In this document: one piece after another, positions 60,761 through 64,000 of the stretch
How positions within the stretch are numbered: the stretch's first letter is position 1
Layout of the letters: each line of letters begins with the position of its first letter
Notes under the pieces: model-generated
Told to the model about the DNA's origin: nothing
Seen by the model: the letters and a program-made list of their open reading frames with translations, nothing else
Database searches by the model: none
Position numbers and translations under genes: made by a program
Assembly (NCBI RefSeq): GCF_000376565.1
Contig: NZ_BARG01000053.1
Span: forward strand, 62,001 to 126,000
Length of the DNA: 64,000 nt
DNA from: Streptomyces hokutonensis
GTDB lineage: Bacteria > Actinomycetota > Actinomycetes > Streptomycetales > Streptomycetaceae
Direction of reading: 5' to 3'

Positions 60761-61084
60761 ATGAGGTTGAGGCCGACGGGAAGAGCGGGCTGGGCGGCGA
60801 CACTGACGGCGCTGCTGATGACGGCGGGACTGTGCGCGAGCACACCGGCCGCGTCGGCGGCGCCCACCGCCCGCCCCGACTTCCGGCTGCCGTTCCCCTG
60901 CGGGCAGACCTGGCAGCTGCAGACGTATCTGGGCCACGATCCCGACGACAAGAAACTCGACATGTACCACGTCGACGGCCCGACCCTGGGCGCCACCGTC
61001 ACCGCGTCCGCCGCCGGCACGGTCACGGAGTTCTTCGAGCCCGGCGGCATCGAGATCAACCACGGCGCCGGCGCTTCAGCGTGA
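60761..61084 (+). pseudogene. M23-type peptidase gene, 5' part, interrupted by IS200/IS605 element
   Basis: Signal peptide MRLRPTGRAGWAATLTALLM and the start of an M23-like domain (FPCGQTWQLQTYLGHDPDDK; ASAAGTVTEFFEPGGIEINH). Homology stops at about 61078, where the IS200/IS605 element begins; the last codons and stop come from the element. The remaining two thirds of the gene lie at 62869-63447. Joining 61078 to 62869 restores one frame. Confidence 0.85.
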
Positions 61085-61097
61085 TCTAGCGCGGAAC

Positions 61098-61117
61098 CCT
61101 GGGCGTTCACGCCCGGG
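61098..61117. other. Left-end hairpin of the IS200/IS605 element
   Basis: An 8-bp stem, 61098-61105 with 61110-61117 (one G-T pair), and a TTCA loop. This is the single-strand hairpin recognised by TnpA in this family. Confidence 0.65.
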
Positions 61118-61177
61118 AGGAAGCGCTTCCCAAGACAGGGGTGACCTGCACGGGCGCACGGGTCTGCACTGCTGCCC

Positions 61178-61606
61178 TCAGCCGGGTCGCTTCTGGTTCT
61201 CGATGTACTCCTTGATGATCTCTAGCGGTGCGTCGCCGCAGGATGCGGCGAAGTAGGACGGGGACCAGAAGTGGTTGCCCCACAGGTACTTGCGGATGTG
61301 GCTGGGGAACTCCTGGCGGAGCCTGCGGGCGGACACCCCCTTGAGGGAGCCGACCAACCGCGAGATGGCGACCTTGGGCGGGTAGTGCACGAGCAGGTGG
61401 ACGTGATCACGCTCGCCGTTGAACTCCACCAGCTCGGTTTCGAAGTCGGCGCACACGGCCCGCATGATCTCTTCGCAGTGCGTAAGGATCTCGTCGGTAA
61501 ACGGTCCGCGCCGGTACTTGGGTGTGAAGACCAAGTGGGCGTGGAGGGTGTAGACGACCGTACGGCCCCTGCGAATGTTGGGGTTTGGCTCCCAGCGTGG
61601 TGACAT
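61178..61606 (-). CDS. tnpA: IS200/IS605 Y1 transposase TnpA
   Basis: A 142-residue HUH single-strand transposase, a normal length. H-x-H is at His68/His70 (GERDHVHLLVHYPPK) and the nucleophilic Tyr is Tyr134 (EIIKEYIENQ). YTLHAHLVFTPKYRR near residue 19 is also diagnostic. All catalytic residues are present, so it is probably active. It is divergent from tnpB. Confidence 0.95.
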   Translation of the reverse strand: MSPRWEPNPNIRRGRTVVYTLHAHLVFTPKYRRGPFTDEILTHCEEIMRAVCADFETELVEFNGERDHVHLLVHYPPKVAISRLVGSLKGVSARRLRQEFPSHIRKYLWGNHFWSPSYFAASCGDAPLEIIKEYIENQKRPG

Positions 61607-61623
61607 AGATCAACGGTAGTACG

Positions 61624-62790
61624 ATGATCGTCGTGAAGATCGTGACGCAGGTGAAGCTGATGCCAGAGGCCCAGCAGGCCGCCGCGCTGTCCGCGACCCT
61701 GCGCACGGTCAACGATCTGGCGTGCTGGGTCTCGGCAGTGGCGTTCGCCCACGGGGTCCCGCGTGAGTACGAGCTGCGCAAGCACACCTACCCGCGCCTC
61801 AAGGCCGAAGGTCTCGGGGCGCAGTCCGCCCAGCACACCATCAAGAAGGTGCGCGACGCCTACACCACCTTGAGGGCGAACATCCGGGCCGGGAACCTCG
61901 GCAAGCCGAAGTCGAAGCGCCGCCGCAAGGCGGAGTCGAAGCCGATCACGTTCCGTCCCGATGCCGCGCAGCCGTATGACGACCGCTGTATGAGCTGGCA
62001 GTACGACCAGCGGACGGTCTCGATCTGGACCACCGAAGGCCGGTTGAAGGCAGTACGGTTCGTGTGCTCGGCGGACGCGCTCAAGGTGCTCCAGCAGTAC
62101 CGCAAGGGTGAGTCCGACCTGATCGAGCGTGACGGTGTCTTCTATCTGGTCGCCACGTGCGAGGTTCCCGAGGCCGAGACGTACGAGCCGGACGGCTTCA
62201 TCGGCGTGGACCTCGGCATCGTCAACATCGCCACCACATCCACCGGCTACCAGGCCGCCGGACGCGCCCTGAACCGGTATCGCAAGAGGCAGCTTGCCCT
62301 GCGGGCCAAGCTCCAGAAGAAGCGCACCAAGTCCGCCAAGCGTCGGCTCAAGGAGCGCTCCCGACGCGAGGCACGACACGTCAAGAACACCAACCACATC
62401 ATCGCCAAGACGATCGTGACCGAGGCTGAACGCACCTCGGCCGGGATCTCCCTGGAAGAACTCAAGGGAATCCGGCAGAGGGTACGGCTCCGCAAGCCCC
62501 AACGGGTCGCGCTCCACTCCTGGTCCTTCGCCCAGCTCGGAGGCTTCATCGTCTACAAGGCCAAGAGGGCAGGCGTGCCCTTGGTCTTCGTCGATCCCGC
62601 GTACACGTCCCAGACATGCGCCGAGTGCGGCCACGTCGACAAACGCAACCGTATCGACCAGGGACTTTTCATCTGCCGCGGGTGCGGGGTCGTTGCCCAC
62701 GCCGACCGGAATGCTTCCCACAACATCGCCACCCGTGGCGAGATCGTGTGGAACGCGGGGCGTGAGTCACGCGTCCCTGCCACCCGATAG
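61624..62790 (+). CDS. tnpB: RNA-guided nuclease TnpB (IS605 OrfB)
   Basis: A 388-residue TnpB with an intact RuvC site: Asp196 (GVDLGIVN), Glu278 (GISLEELKGIR) and Asp361 (AHADRNASHN), and a zinc ribbon with Cys332, Cys335, Cys351 and Cys354. TnpB proteins use a right-end RNA to cut the empty donor or target site and favour retention of the element. The length and residues are those of active members. ATG 61624 lies 17 bp from the tnpA start. Confidence 0.95.
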   Translation: MIVVKIVTQVKLMPEAQQAAALSATLRTVNDLACWVSAVAFAHGVPREYELRKHTYPRLKAEGLGAQSAQHTIKKVRDAYTTLRANIRAGNLGKPKSKRRRKAESKPITFRPDAAQPYDDRCMSWQYDQRTVSIWTTEGRLKAVRFVCSADALKVLQQYRKGESDLIERDGVFYLVATCEVPEAETYEPDGFIGVDLGIVNIATTSTGYQAAGRALNRYRKRQLALRAKLQKKRTKSAKRRLKERSRREARHVKNTNHIIAKTIVTEAERTSAGISLEELKGIRQRVRLRKPQRVALHSWSFAQLGGFIVYKAKRAGVPLVFVDPAYTSQTCAECGHVDKRNRIDQGLFICRGCGVVAHADRNASHNIATRGEIVWNAGRESRVPATR

Positions 62791-62888
62791 GGGTGTCTGG
62801 ACGGAGGAGTCAACCCAGCAGCCAGTTGGGCGCTACCTCCAAGCCCGGTCCTTTAGGGCCGGGTCAAGTCGACCGTCTACCTCCACAT
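62791..62888 (+). ncRNA. Putative right-end guide (omega) RNA of TnpB
   Basis: From TnpB's 3' end to the right end, including the hairpin 62844-62863 and TCAAG at 62864-62868. By analogy with characterised TnpB systems, the guide would be the flanking bases from 62869 (TCGACCGTCTACCTCCACAT). The RNA's 5' limit, probably inside tnpB, cannot be read from sequence. Confidence 0.45.
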
Positions 62889-63447
62889 GGACCGCATCGA
62901 CGTCCACCTCGGCCAGCAGGTCGCGTCGGGGCACCCGGTCGGGCGGCTGGGACTGGTCGGCACGGAGGAGGCGCATCTGCACTACGAGCAGCTCTACGAC
63001 ACCAACGGCGACAACGACGGCGAGACGGACGAGATGGTCAACCCGGTGCTCCAGGGCACCGAGTACCGGCTCACCCCCGACGGCCCGTTCCCCCGGGTCA
63101 CCAGCACCAACGCCTGCGACGGCGGGGGAGGGCAGCCGCCCCGGTACTGGGTCGACACCATGGCCGACGCCACCGGCTATCCCGACGCCGACTGCACGCA
63201 CGACGGCACACCGCGGTGCGCCGCCCAGGGCACCCTGCGCAAGGGCACCAACTACGTCCTGTGCAGGAAGTGGGGCGACGAGGTGCGGGTCGGCGCGGCC
63301 TACAACCACTGGTGGCTGCTGACCGACCTCGACGACGTGACACCGGGCGGCCGGGGACGGGCGTACGTCTCCGCCTACTACCTCGACCGATGGGGCAACG
63401 ACGAGGCGAAGGACAACGACGGCCGGGACATCCCCGTGTGCACCTGA
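62869..63447 (+). pseudogene. M23-type peptidase gene, 3' part after IS200/IS605 element
   Basis: The continuation of the gene begun at 60761: STVYLHMDRIDVHLGQQVAS, the zinc motif in EAHLHYEQLYD, then a linker and a C-terminal SH3-like segment (GTLRKGTNYVLCRKWGDEVR; AYVSAYYLDRWGND) ending in PVCT. It could be translated only from an internal ATG (62887) without a signal peptide. Precise excision of the element would restore a secreted protein of about 300 residues. Confidence 0.85.
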
Positions 63448-63473
63448 TCCGGCCGGACCAGGAGCACACGGCC

Positions 63474-64000
63474 TCATCGGCAGGCGGGCAGGGCGGGCCG
63501 GTCCTTCGTGCGCACGGCGGGGAACCACGCGGTGGCATCGGCCGCGCCGCCCGGCAACCGGACGCGGTACCACTCGGTGGAACGGGTACCGAACTCGTCG
63601 GTCACCGGCAGCCCTTGAGGCAACCGGCACTGCGCCGTGAGAACGTCCCCGTGCCACACGCGAGTGGCCACCACATTGGCGACGGTGTACGGCGCCAGCG
63701 GGTCGATCGCCAGACCGAGACTGCACTGCTGATCACGGTCGGCCGCGTGGGCCCGGCAGGTCGGCTCCACGTTGTACACCGTGATGGCGGCGGGGCCGGC
63801 GGTGTCGGAGACGTTCGTGACATGGACCGAGCCGTCCTGCTTCGCACCGCTGTCGTCCGCGACGTAGACCCATCCGGCGACCGTCGCCGCGCACAGGGCG
63901 GTGGCCGCCGCCGCGCCGAGAACGACCCGTCGTCGGCGCCGATCCCCGTCGGTACGTGCCGCACCTGTACCGCTGCCATGGGTTTCCGCACCGATGCGAG
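63474..64000 (-). CDS. Membrane-anchored or secreted hypothetical protein, 5' end outside window
   Basis: The frame is open to the right edge, so the start is not visible. In-window order from the N-terminal side: a charged stretch (TDGDRRRRR), one hydrophobic segment (VVLGAAAATALCAATVAGWV) that could be a membrane anchor or signal, then an extracytoplasmic domain (DGSVHVTNVSDTAGPAAITV; CSLGLAIDPLAPYTVANVVA; TEWYRVRLPGGAADATAWFP). The last part looks SH3-like. No function is recognised. Confidence 0.65.
   Translation of the reverse strand, partial: RIGAETHGSGTGAARTDGDRRRRRVVLGAAAATALCAATVAGWVYVADDSGAKQDGSVHVTNVSDTAGPAAITVYNVEPTCRAHAADRDQQCSLGLAIDPLAPYTVANVVATRVWHGDVLTAQCRLPQGLPVTDEFGTRSTEWYRVRLPGGAADATAWFPAVRTKDRPALPACR

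Larger units (their letters stand above)
61079..62868. mobile_element. IS200/IS605-family element with tnpA and tnpB
   Basis: This 1790-bp element has no inverted repeats. It has an end hairpin on each side (left 61098-61117, loop TTCA; right 62844-62863, loop TTTA) and ends in TCAAG at the right, as IS605 members do. It carries tnpA (-) and tnpB (+), divergent with a 17-bp gap. Boundaries were inferred from restoration of the interrupted gene's frame and could be off by a few bases. Confidence 0.85.

Overview
The window is about 73% G+C with almost every codon ending in G or C. Its content points to a Streptomyces or close relative: GTG starts are common, stop/start overlaps are dense, and there are secreted cell-wall proteins, MmyB-type XRE regulators and several actinobacterial IS families. 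No rRNA, tRNA, CRISPR array or replication origin was seen.

Region 1 (1-33427) is a large CoA-thioester catabolic island. It holds four enoyl-CoA hydratases, three MaoC/hotdog hydratases, three acyl-CoA dehydrogenases, three SDR dehydrogenases, a class III CoA-transferase, a PaaI-type thioesterase, an acyl-CoA ligase and an ACMSD-like amidohydrolase. It also holds an NTF2-like protein, DUF2889 and DUF35 proteins, two thiolase-type enzymes, an FCD-type GntR regulator and a branched-chain-type ABC importer. Two permeases and one ATPase of that importer are fused into one 898-residue chain. The island ends with a LuxE-like acyl-protein synthetase translationally coupled to a LuxC-like acyl-CoA reductase, with no luciferase genes. 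The likely sequence is import, CoA activation, repeated dehydrogenation, hydration and oxidation, C-C cleavage, and an acyl-to-aldehyde step. The substrate cannot be read from sequence; a hydrophobic, branched or alicyclic acid is a reasonable guess. AT-rich islands with recurring TYATCTA half-sites lie in several promoters, two of them in a near-identical 32-bp element, and suggest one regulon, probably under the GntR protein. Two side proteins (a GH1-like and a beta-lactamase-like protein) have altered catalytic residues.

Region 2 (33428-54146) is a patchwork accessory zone. It contains an internally deleted IS3 element, a complete IS5-family element with a TAA duplication, and a second IS5-like element carrying an accessory coiled-coil/winged-helix gene. 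Between them lie small regulator/enzyme units: TetR with an MDR reductase, epoxide hydrolase, twin XRE regulators with an SDR, amidase, TetR with an MBL hydrolase and a TDT transporter, GNAT, and SDR with TetR. Broken genes are frequent: an amidase, a zinc alcohol dehydrogenase, an NmrA-type reductase, a DUF2231 protein, and possibly the start of the epoxide hydrolase.

Region 3 (54336-57723) looks like an AraC regulon: an HSL-type esterase with an ABM-fold monooxygenase, the AraC regulator, and an SDR. The same 15-bp site, inverted, lies in both target promoters.

Region 4 (57914-64000) encodes secreted proteins: a ricin-type repeat protein, an M23 peptidase and a DPBB-like protein sharing a nearly identical SH3-like C-terminus, and a second M23-type gene split by an IS200/IS605 element with intact tnpA and tnpB. 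The last gene runs off the right edge.
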